Shown here: one piece after another, positions 24,646 through 36,705 of the stretch
How the letters are laid out: every line of letters starts with the position of its first letter
How positions within the stretch are numbered: the first letter of the stretch is position 1
NCBI GenBank assembly: GCA_900169235.1
Contig: FWCC01000044.1
Location: 1-64,000, forward strand
Direction of reading: 5' to 3'
DNA: 64,000 nucleotides
Origin: Zarea fungicola
Taxonomy: Eukaryota; Ascomycota; Sordariomycetes; Hypocreales; Cordycipitaceae
Position numbers and translations under genes: made by a program
Notes under the pieces: model-generated
What the model was told of the DNA's origin: nothing
Seen by the model: the letters and a program-made list of their open reading frames with translations, nothing else
Databases searched by the model: none

Positions 24646-26439
24646 TTACAAATCATCTCGCTGGCTCTCAGCATCTATCACATGGCGTTCACGTTTTGAT
24701 TGCCTGTGTGCAGTAAACCACGGGCCCGTAAACACGCCGTCAATCTCTTCCACACTGAGACCAGCCAGCTCGGGCACCATAAAGTAGACGTACAAAATGG
24801 CGATAAAGCACCAAGCCGCGAAAAAGAGAAATGCGCCCCAGTTGTGCGTTTTTGAGAGAAGAGAAGGAACGGCAAAGTTCATGGCAAAGAAAAAGAGCCC
24901 TGGAGATGTGTGTGAGTAAAGAATTCAAGACAAACCCCTACTTCATCCGAATCGGAAAGATGGACAATTAGACGTACAGTGAAAGCATTGAGATAGTGCA
25001 CCACCGAGTGAGCGAAGCTTGTTTGGGAAGAGCTCGCCCCCAAACACATATGGCAGGATAAATAGACCTTTGTTGCACACCGACAGTCAGCATTCTAAAT
25101 GTTTGAAATATTGCGTTTGTGTGCTCGTGGTGTTTTTGGCATCCTACCGACTGCATATCCAAATGCATGAATAAATAAAGCTGCGAGCGCTGCCTGGCCC
25201 GAAGCAAAGCTGGCATGTCCAGCCTGCTGGTACTTGAGATATGCACCGAGATAGATGTCCGATATCATCTGCAACACGGCACCAGTGAAAAGAGACGCAC
25301 GCCTTCCGAGGGCGTTAACAAAGAAAAAGGAGGCAATCAATGTAAAGCATAGCTTGGAGAAGCTATACATGCCGCTCAGGAAGAGCGCTTCCGTGGAACT
25401 ACTGCCACGGCCTAACAGCCGCAGAATCGGTACCACATAGGATGTAATTGAGTTTGCGCCTGAGAGCTGGGCCAACGCATACGTGAGTAGGCTCTGCTGA
25501 AGACGACGCAGATTGGCCTTGACCGTAAACATTTCTCTCAGAGCATTCATGGTATGTGACGAGCCCTGGCGGTCCAATTCAAGCTCATTTTGGACAGATT
25601 CTTGAATCGCCCGGAGCTCCATCTGGACTCTTGGATGATGAGCCGGGAGGCCGCGAAGCCGGACGAGTGTAGCAACAGCCTCTTCCTGGCGCCCCGTGAT
25701 CCATTGCCAGCGGGGCGACTCACACAAGAAGAAGCTTGCAGCCATGACAAGCGCAAAGAACAAGACGGGCGAAAACATGACGACCTGGTACTGAAGACGG
25801 CTGGAGGGGATGTGCTTGTATACACCGTTAGACACAGAATATGGCACAGACGGATGCGACGGTCATGGCCACGCTGAACCATACAGCGAGAAGTCCTCGG
25901 ATCTCCGTGGGCGCAATTTCAACGATGGACATTGTACCAGTGACTGTCAGCGAGCCTATACCCAGGCCGGATATCACACGCGACACGTATAACCCGGCCA
26001 ACGTCGGTGTCAAGGTGGCGATAATCTGCCCAATGGCCCAGACAATGACGTAGATGCGCCATGATCACAGCCGGCCAACTCGGTCGTTGATGAAGTATGA
26101 CAAGAGCGCGCCGGCGCCGGCACCTAGGTACACGATGGAGACATAATAGCGCAGTGATTCAGCCTTTGCATTGCTGAACCCGAAGTGACTCTGAAACCCT
26201 GGCAGGTTCGGGATAACGGATGATGAGCCCTGATCTCATGCTTTTTACACACTGGTATCAGTAATGGGGAATGATGAGAAGGTAACCTTGATTAACATAC
26301 TCAGGGGCATGGAGGAGGTGGCATACAAGGCCGTCGACAGTAACAGGTTCTTGTTGAAGATTAGCTCGCGTGGTGCCTGCCGGATCGACCTCGCGTATTT
26401 TGCCAAGGTTGATTCCATGAACATGGTGGTAAAAGGCAT
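24646..26439 (-). pseudogene. MFS sugar-type transporter, disrupted by two TGA codons and a frameshift
   Basis: Exons on the complement: 26301-26439, 25148-26240 (broken), 24978-25077 and 24646-24899, with clean introns of 60, 70 and 78 nt. The translation is a classic 12-helix sugar porter: KYARSIRQAPRE, then DQGSSSVIPNLPGFQ, INDRVGRL, SRVISGLGIGSLT, ESPRW, LGRRASLFTG, GELFPNKLRSLGG and the PELAGLSVEEID tail. Three lesions are visible. TGA stands at 26236-26238 where the family has Trp before DQGSS. TGA stands at 26065-26067, in RL*SWRIYV. An extra base at about 25830 ends the frame after VCAIFCV, and the next frame resumes at NGVYKHIPSSRLQYQ. The rest of the gene is well preserved, so inactivation looks recent. 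It lies divergent from the FAD oxidase and upstream of the regulator gene. Confidence 0.85.
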
Positions 26440-27193
26440 TGCGCAGAAACTTTGGGAAACCAACTTGGCAATGATGTCCCCGAGCTTAATCTTGGATGTC
26501 GAGGCAGCCGCCAGTCTTTATGATAACAAAAACCCAGACTATGTAACTGGACCATGAATTCCCAATCTCCATGTTTGGCACGCCTGCAACAAGTATGGAT
26601 ATGATTACCCCAGTGCCAAAGGCTTCGAATCAAAAGATAGTCGCTCAAGCCAAGCCCGGGGTAGGCAGCTCAACCCCTGTTGGCTCGACAAAGATCCCAG
26701 AAGAACAGGCCAAATGGGGCTTCGGAGAAATACGAGGAGCCAATGAAACAACCACAAGAAGTCATGAAACTACAGTATGGGGAAATGCTAACAAACCAAA
26801 AGCGACCGTCGACGCCACTAGCTGGCTATCTCGGAAGAATACGAACCTTCCCCACAATGACACTTTAGTGATATGCGACAGAATGGATTGACGCAGCATT
26901 TGCTACGTACTCTATGGTGGTATCCGAGCCCCAGAATCTTTATCAGAATGGCAGATGGGAAATTCGAGGCGCTTCCTACCACGGTGCTTCCCGAGCCCCG
27001 CTGCAGCCATGGCCATTGATACGTCAGTGGATGAGCGTGCTATCCTTGACACAATATAAGAGAGAAGTACGTATATATCCATGTAATTTGTGTCTTTCTA
27101 CATTACTTGAATCTATTCCCAAGTTAAGAAGTACTTCTCATTGGCCCCCTGTCTTACTAGTTTGCCGTGACTATTCTGTTGTTTGCCAGCGTC
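26440..27193. other. Divergent region between the transporter remnant and the FAD oxidase
   Basis: Probable shared promoter. A TATAAG word at 27055-27060 lies about 134 bp upstream of the oxidase ATG. On the minus strand, 26470-26810 encodes hydrophobic segments (such as GTGVIISILVAGVPN) broken by several stops, possibly a remnant of another membrane protein. I could not assign it. Confidence 0.4.
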
Positions 27194-28902
27194 ATGCCTT
27201 CCAAAACGTCTCCGATCATCATCGTCGGAGCCGCTGTTTTCGGCCTAAGCACAGCAATCCATCTGGCCAAAAGAGGTTACAAAAATGTCACGGTCTTTGA
27301 CAAGCAGCCATATGACAAAAGTCTCTACTCATATGATCTTGGCTGCGATGCTGCGTCTGCTGGTTTGTTACATCTTCCCTTCCTCCTGTCGAATGACACT
27401 GTTTCCATTCTTATTTTTTTTTAAAAAAAGAAAATACCAAGGAAACCATTTCTGATTATCATTTGCAGATATGAATAAAATCTTGCGCGCCTCCTATGGC
27501 TCGCAGATCGAATATCAGACTCTTGCCTTGGAGTCCATTGCCGAATTTACACGCTGGAACGAGGAAATCGCAAATGCCAAGTCACTGCCCCCCGGCTTCA
27601 CGACCTCTGACAAGATATTTTGCAACAATGGAAACCTCACCATGAATGACAACGCAAGCCTCACACAGTTTGACATTGACACGATGAAGAATATGGCGGC
27701 TGCGGGACTCACAGACACGCAGATTGTGCTCACGAACCCAGCGCACGTCCAAAAGGCCACAGCGGCGGGCTATGGATTCGCCATCAACCCGTTTAGAAGG
27801 CCGGACGCCGAAAACTTTGGCCTTTTGGATACAAAGGGCGGCATGGTCTATGCAGATCGCGCCTGTTGCTTTGCGCTCCACCGGGCTGCCACGCTCGGCG
27901 TCCAGTTCGTCCTGGATCCGCGGCGCGGCTCGTTGCGGCGACTGCTGTACGCCTCGGACTCGGATCGTGTGGTGGGTGTGCAGACGGCCGACGGCACGAG
28001 GCATTACGCGGACTTGACCATCATGGCCTGCGGCGGTTGGACACCGAGTCTTGTCCCTGAGCTGGACGGTCTGTGCGAGACGACTGGTGGCTCCGTGGCC
28101 ATGTTCCAACTGCCACCCGGGGATACTCATCTTTGGAATCGCTTTGGCCCAGAGAGTTTCCCTACTTGGAAGTATGTTTTTTCTTCCTTTCAACCTTCTT
28201 CCTTGCGTCCATCTATCTTTTCTGGCAACCAAATACCCAGTCTCCCTCTATGACTTTGCTAGCTTCACGGGGTTTCCCAAATGATGAACGAAAAAAGATG
28301 TGCTAAATAGGCATCGCTTTCTTTTCAGATACAAAATCCGCGATGGCGCTGCCGGTGGCCTGTACGGCTTCGCGCGCTCCTCCAACGGCTATATCAAAAT
28401 CGGCTACCGCGGCCAAAAGTACACCAACCCGCAGACACAAACCGACGGCGCCGTCCGAAGTGTTCCCATTACGCGCTGGACGACGCCTGCATCCACCCGC
28501 CAATTCCCGCAGCAGGCCGCCTCTGTCATCCAAAACTTCATCAAAGAGTATATTCCAGAGCTGCAATCCTGCGCCATGAAGTCACGTCTCTGCTGGTATA
28601 CCGACACATTTGATAATCACTTTATTGTCGACTATGTGCCGGGCAAAGATGGACTCATGGTCGCCACGGGGGGCAGTGGTCATGGGTTCAAGTTTCTACC
28701 CAACTTGGGCCGCTATGTCGTGGATAGAATTGAAGGCGTTGATGATGGGACTGGTTTGTCGAAGTTGTGGCGATGGAGGCGTCTTGCACCGCGACAGGAG
28801 CCGTACAATAAAATCATGCAAGGTTATAACAGCGAGACAAGCCTTCATAGACAGGAACGTACCGCAGAAGACAGCCTAGCTCACAGAACTAGTCATCTCT
28901 AA
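27194..28902 (+). CDS. FAD-dependent amine oxidoreductase (saccharopine / fructosyl-amino-acid oxidase type)
   Basis: Exons 27194-27362, 27469-28171 and 28329-28902 give an unbroken 481-residue protein, the normal length for this DAO-fold family. The N-terminal Rossmann segment is SPIIIVGAAVFGLSTAIHLAKRGY; family members have GAGVFG, so the second Gly of GxGxxG is Ala here. Next come the family block SYDLGCDAASADMNKILRASYG, MACGGWTPSLVPELDGL and, near the end, ATGGSGHGFKFLPNLGRYV, the C-terminal FAD/substrate motif. The last three residues, SHL, fit the PTS1 consensus, so peroxisomal location is likely, as for other H2O2-producing amine oxidases. The exact substrate (saccharopine, sarcosine, pipecolate or a glycated amino acid) cannot be read from sequence. 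Its neighbours suggest a former utilisation cluster. Confidence 0.85.
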
Positions 28903-29578
28903 TAATTAGTATTTGTGCTGTAAATAGGTCAAGTTGTTTTACCCTGCCGCCGTCGTTTAATCAAATGGCTGACAGCATCATCACCGACAAGCTGAATATA
29001 CACCTTCACATCCAGCCACTTGACAACTTGTCGTGCATTGCATTACTTACTTATGCACTGGACAATCATCTGACTACCCCCCGCGCTGTACCCAAGATGT
29101 GCCACATCACTTACAACGGGTAATGAAGGCATGGGGTTATATCGGATGTAATCGTTCTCCTTGTCGCCCTCAGTTCACACCTGACGTCTATAGTTAATTG
29201 TAATATCCCGCAATTCTGGAGAGGTACACAGTGGCATCCTATATGACATATCATGGTCTATTTTCGTGTATTTGACCACCCTCCATCATGCGCGAAAAAA
29301 AAGCAAAACTTTACAAATAATGTCTTGACAAAACCCCCGTAACGAGTTCCGCAACGCCGTAAACTGTTTGTCAAAGCAGTCAAGGTATCAACCCAGTGCT
29401 GCTCTACATGAATCTGTGCTTCCTTCAGGTATTTTTTTTTTTTTACCACCAGTACTAACCCAGAGCCTGGCATCATACCTGACTACCATCTTTCCAGCCT
29501 CGCTTTCGCTTGAGTAATTTTTCACTCCAGTTTATCCAAATAAGAATCACTTTCGTCTACTGTGCGACTCAATCGCGT
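28903..29578. other. Convergent region between the FAD oxidase and hog1
   Basis: Shared 3' flank of two convergent genes, AT-rich with a T/A run near 29429-29444. No gene seen. It is the right boundary of the accessory cluster. Confidence 0.5.
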
Positions 29579-31240
<1,662 letters not shown>

Positions 31241-33587
31241 TGTGAGGGGCAGCCAAAGGGCAGAAAATAGGCGATGAGACTCGGAGTAATGGTGGGATTG
31301 GCTGACTGAGGCAGTCAGGGGCGCGGGGTAGATAGCCTTGGGGTGAGGAAAGTTAAAACGCCGATACGAAGTAGAAGAAAAATCGACGAGACGCGGGGAT
31401 GTTGAGATTGGAAATGGGACAGGGATAAACGTCGTGGTCGTGAATTGATTGCCGTGGAGAGGAGAAAGAATTACTTAGGATGCAAGGTCAATATGGGCGG
31501 CCCGCGCGAAGGGTGGGATTTGAGCCAAATAGAGGGGAGCTTCCTCCTTGCTGCGGCTGTGGGCGAAAGGCGGGGCAGCAACTGGTGGTCCGTGGAAGGC
31601 AGTGGTGTGGCGGGCAGAGCGTGGCGTGGCGGGCGGGCAAAATGCTCCAGCTGGGGTTTGAACTGGGCAGGTGAGTACAGGGGGGCCTTATTTTATGACG
31701 AAGAAATTTTTGTATCGTCCTGGGTATCGCTGCAGCTTGTGAAACGTTTACTGCAAGTGTCGCGAATCAACAATAGGCCAGTCGGCATTGGAAGTCGGGT
31801 GATGGTGGTGCCTGTGGCGGTGCCAGTTAGTCAAAGTTTGAGGCAAAGCCGCCATCCATTAGCGATTAAAGTTATGTCTATGCATTGGAATCCGCCTGTG
31901 GAGGACCATCTCCCACGCAAGACGAACAAAGGTGTCAGAGAGAGGCCACAAAGGCAGAACGCAAACAAGCTATTGAAACTGGCTGCAGCACTGTTGCGTC
32001 TGTGGCACCAAAAAGAGCCAACCGCCGGCACAAGGCACTGTAGAGAGGGGCCTTCAAGGGTGCCGGAAATGCTACCATAGCAGCCTGCGCTGGTCTCGGC
32101 CGAAGCTGGGCGCTGGATGGGTAGATTGGCCACATTGCAGCAGGCCCTCCGGTACTGTGAATGTTGTGTAGTGTTTCCTGTAAACCTCTCGTATAGAAGC
32201 TCCAAGACGCTGAAGTATGCAAAGAAAAAAAGCCGCCAGGGTAATAAAGAAACACATGAAAACGGTTCCACCAACCTATGCAGAGATGGATGGGACTGTT
32301 TGCTGTCCCAAGTTAGGCCCAAGTAGTGAGAGTTGCGAGAATTTAAACAGTCGGGGTATCTGCAGAGAATCTAGAGTCTATAAAACCGATATTCATGAGC
32401 TGGTCGTTCACTGTGAAAACAGTAACACATATTAGCCAGAGAGAAATACTTTAGTAGCGCCGCGCAGCAAATAGAACAAGGAGAAAGCTCAGAAGCCCGA
32501 CGCCACTAACCAAGGCTTCGCTCACCTGTCGCCGGTCGGTCCATTCCCACCGCCGTGGGGCAGGTTTGCAGTGGAGGCTATACTGTAGCGGGCAATGAGC
32601 TCTTGTACCAGGAATGCGACTCACCTACAATACAACAGACAAAAGAAGGGAAAGAAGGAAAGGGAGAAGAAAATGTCGAAAATGGGTGTATGAAGATGCC
32701 AGATTGCTGCTATGAGAAAAGAGAAAAACAGGAGGGGCCGAGTCACGAAACCAGAAAATCCCGACAGCTTGGTTGATCCATTTCTTGGGCTCGGATTTTC
32801 CCCCTCCGTTCTTCTCGCAATTGCAGCAAGAGGAATGCCCACTTTCCCAAGATCGAGATCCCACACCTCCCATGTGATGCCATCAACTAGCCCCGATTTA
32901 TTCCCAAGATAAAAAAGAATGCACGAAAAAAAAGGGAAATAATAAATCAATCAATCAAATAAATAAATAAACGAGTAAAACTATACACCGATACCCCTCT
33001 ATTGTCCTATTCCCTCTTTCAATCAACTGGCCGCTTCAGCCAATGGAGATACTTCCCATGGCACGGCAGCCGCTTTGATACAAACATGGCATTTTGCATA
33101 TACTTGGGTACGAATTCCATCAAACAAAACAATCAGCGTTTCTGCCATGCTTGGCTCGTCGGTAGCACAACTCTCCAGATATATAGCACCGTTGTCTGAC
33201 CCAGCTCAGCCTGTTTCGTCTTGGATCGGCATGTCTGTTCCAAAGCCCCGCGATAGCCTCTGCCTCGCCGTTACAATCGCTGCGCTGCGCCTAGATCGGG
33301 GTTTAAAACATGCAACTACTCATCGCCCCACCCAAGCCAGTAATTCTGTCAGCACCAGAAGCACTCTTCATTCTTCGTCATTCGAGCATGGGATTCCAAG
33401 CACAAGTCAGGTCATAAATTATATTGCTTCTGTTATTGCTGTTGAAACTAAAGGAATGCACAGATCCAATTCCATCAAGTAAATTATATTGCTTCTGTTA
33501 TTGCTGTTGAAACTAAAGGAATGCACAGATCCAATTCCATCAAGTCCAATTTACCATTTAATGCGGCTGTCCCTACATTGCCCAACC
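31241..33587. other. Long intergenic region, hog1 promoter and glycogen phosphorylase 3' flank
   Basis: 2.35 kb without a credible gene. A 211-codon plus-strand frame (31445-32080) starts only at TTG and overlaps a similar-sized reverse frame; neither resembles a protein family. An AT-rich simple stretch (ATCA then AAAT units) lies at about 32938-32971. An exact 65-bp tandem duplication at 33416-33545 ends 42 bp from the phosphorylase stop codon. Confidence 0.5.
33416..33545. repeat. Exact 65-bp tandem duplication
   Basis: The 65 bases at 33416-33480 are repeated without a mismatch at 33481-33545. Both units begin AAATTATATTGC and end ATCCAATTCCATCAAGT. The repeat lies in the probable 3' untranslated region of glycogen phosphorylase. 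Identity of the copies implies a recent event or an assembly artefact. Confidence 0.9.
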
Positions 33588-36500
33588 TCAGTCCTTAAGC
33601 GGCAGTGGCTCAATGTTCCAGATGGTTTCCGCGTACTCATTGATGCAGCGGTCACTGCTGAAGAATCCCATGCGAGCCACTGCAGTAATGCACTTGGAAA
33701 CCCACTCATCCTGGTTGCGGTAGGCCTCATCCACAAGGCGATGCGTCTCAAGGTAGCTATGGAAATCGTCCGACACCAAGTAGTAGTCTCCATGTTGACG
33801 CACGGCGGCAATCAGTGCGCCAAAGTCGTGCGGTGTCCCAAATGTGCCCTTTTCAATCTCATTGAATACGGCATCCAAATCGGAATCAATGGCATGCGAA
33901 CCGTAGGTGTGAACGTGACGCAAGTCCTCAACTTCCTCCGATAGGTTACCAAACAAGAAGATGTTGTTCTCGCCAATTTCTCTCGTGATTTCAATGTTGG
34001 CTCCATCACATGTGCCAATAATAAGACCTCCATTGAGGACAAACTTCATGTTGCTGGTGCCAGACGCCTCAGTACCAGCAGTAGAGATGTGCTCGCTGAT
34101 GTCCGAAGCCGGGCAGATGATTTCCGCCTTGCTGACATTGTAGTCCTCGAGGAAAATGACCTTGAGCAAATCGCCAATATCGGCATCGTTGTTCACTACA
34201 GACCCAACAGAGTTGATGAGATGAATGATTTGCTTGGCCATCCAATATCCTGGCGCAGCCTTGCCACCAAAGATGGAGACGCGCGGAAGCTGCTTCTTGC
34301 GCTCCTCGGGTGTCATCTTCTTGAGTGACAGGTAGCGGTGAATGACGCCAAAAATGTTCATCTGCTGGCGCTTGTACTCGTGAATGCGCTTCACCTGTAT
34401 ATCGAAAAGCGATGCGGGGTTTACAGTGACTCCAGTGGTGGTCTTGATGTGCTTCGCGAGGCGCACCTTGTTGGCATATTTGATCTCGGCCCATTCCCTG
34501 CGGAACTCTTTGTCGCCCACAAACTGTTCGAGCCTGCTCAAGTTTGTTAGATCAGTGAGGAAGCCGTTGCCGCCGCACTTGGCAGCAATCAATTCCGACA
34601 GGCGAGGGTTGGCCTGGTGAAGCCATCGTCGAGGAGTAACACCATTGGTGACGTTGGTGAACTTGTCCGGGCCATAGATGTTGACAAAGTCCTTGAAAAT
34701 AGTTGTCTGAATGAGATCGGAGTGAAGCTCAGCAACTCCATTGATCTTGTGCGAGCCAACAATAGCGAGGTAGGCCATGCGAATCATCTTAGGCTGCGAC
34801 TCTTCAACAATAGACACACGGCGAAGGATATCGCGGTCATCAGGGAACTGCTTCTCAACCTGCTGCAAAAAGAACAGGTTAATGTCGAAAATTATCTGAA
34901 GATGTCTGGGCAGAAGGTTCTGCAAAACGCCGACTGGCCACTTCTCAAGGGCCTCTGGGAGGACAGTGTGGTTGGTGTAGCTAAACTATACAGACAACAT
35001 TAGTAGCCAACCTCACGTATTGCGATGCATCATGGTACAAAAACGTACAGTGTTGGTGACAATGTTCCATGCCTGGTCCCAGTCGAGACCTTCCACGTCA
35101 ATGAGAATACGTTGAAGCTCGACAATTGCAAGTGTAGGATGAGTATCGTTGAGTTGGATGGCGACCTGCTCAGGAAACTCGTTCCAAGGGCGCTTGGACT
35201 TTTTGAAGCGTCGAACAATGTCGTAAAGCGAAGCAGCCACCCAAAAGTATTGCTGCTTCAGGCGCAGCTCTTTACCTCTCTCAAGGTTGTCGTTGGGGTA
35301 CAGGACGGCGCTAATGGTTTCGGCGCGCTGTTGATCAGCGACAGAGCTCTCGTAATCGCCATTGTTGAACTTCTGAAAGTCGAATTCACCGCCGGAAGCT
35401 TTGCTAGACCAGAGACGCAGGTTGTTGGTGGTTGGGGTAGCATATCCTGGAATGGGGACGTCATACGCCACAGCTCGTACAACTTCACCGCCGTCCCAGA
35501 TTGAAACACTCTTGCCGGCCGCGTTGGTTCCCTTTTTAACGCTTCCGTAGAATTGAATCTGGTGCAGAGTTTTAGCCAGAGTCGTCAATTGATTGCCACA
35601 GACAGGGCTATGTCATGTTACTTACATCCACTGTGACATCGTGGCGAGGAAACTCCCAGGGGTTAAAGTCTAGCCAGTAGTCAGGAACTTCAACCTGGTA
35701 GCCGTCAATAATCTCCTGCTTGAAAATTCCGTAACGGTAACGAAGACCATAGCCCCAGGCCGGATAGTTGAGGGAAGCCAGACTATCGAGGAAACAAGCC
35801 GCAAGACGGCCCAGGCCGCCATTACCAAGGGCAGCATCACTTTCCTGGGTAATGATATCTTCAATTCGGAAACCAAGATCGGCAAGGCCAGCTATTTCCA
35901 GTTTTCTGTCAGTATATCCACTGAAATGAGCAATGTATGCGGCGCGAAAAGCATACCCTTGGCAGTGTCCTTGAGGCCAACGTTCAGCATGGCATTGTCG
36001 AGAGCACGGCCCATGAGAAACTCGAGGCTTAGGTAGTAGACACGCTTGCTATCGCGGTAGGTGTGCTGCTGCTGAGTCTTGTTCCAATCAGTAATGAGCC
36101 GATCGCGAAAGGCTAAGCTGGTGGCGGCGTAGGCGGCCTTTTCATCACAGTTGAACAAGCTGCGAGCCAGGGTAGTCTCGACATGGCGGACAACCTCGCG
36201 CTCGAAGCCATCGGCGTCTTCGAAGTTTTTGACGGCGTGCTTCTTCCATGCCTCGCGCTGCGGTTCAGGGATGGATGCTATTAATGAAGTTGAAGTGTTA
36301 GTTCAGAACGAGGGTCCTTTTTTTTCATTTACGGTTTTCGGTTTGCTGAGAGGTGCTTCATAGATTGGCTAGACAAAGCGTGGTGGGTATGGAGCTGCAG
36401 CGCCCCTCACTCAGGTGAATGTGCATGCATCTTGCCCCAAAACCCCTCCCCCTGCCATGCAGCTGGAGCTAGTGGAGGAGCTGGTAAAGCGCGGGCAGGG

Positions 36501-36705
36501 CAGTAATTCCACGAACAAGAGGCCAATTTGGAGAATGAAACTTGCCTTCGACGCTCTTGATCTCACCAGCACCAAATCCTGTGAAAGTTCTCTTATGTTT
36601 GGGTCTGGAGATGCCAGCAGGTCCAACAGCACCTTGGATGTCGACAATGGGAGCAGAAGTGGAGGGCCGACGTTGGCGTGTGGGCAAAGGCTGCTCAGAC
36701 GCCAT
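33588..36705 (-). CDS. gph1: Glycogen phosphorylase
   Basis: Five exons, complement of 33588-34985, 35049-35558, 35626-35891, 35957-36277 and 36546-36705, encode 884 residues, the expected size. The first intron (36278-36545, 268 nt) uses a GCAAGT donor, a GC-AG intron; no GT alternative keeps the frame. Conserved blocks: [52 protein letters not shown] and the PLP-binding GTSNMKF with its Lys near residue 731. The N-terminus carries RRPS at about residues 13-16, a protein-kinase-A consensus at the place where yeast Gph1 is activated by phosphorylation, so cAMP control is likely. The enzyme releases glucose-1-phosphate from glycogen in the cytoplasm. Confidence 0.96.

Noticed and set aside
24646..26439. 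RIP (repeat-induced point mutation) as cause of the transporter lesions
   Set aside because: The TGG-to-TGA changes inferred imply C-to-T in a CpC context, not the CpA context RIP prefers, and the surrounding DNA is not saturated with transitions or visibly duplicated.
26571..26891. 106-codon plus-strand frame beginning MFGTPATSM
   Set aside because: It lies antisense to a hydrophobic remnant, is compositionally plain and has no intron or family support.
31445..32080. 211-codon plus-strand frame upstream of hog1
   Set aside because: Starts at TTG, has low-complexity Gly/Arg/Trp composition and overlaps a reverse frame of similar length. Most likely chance.
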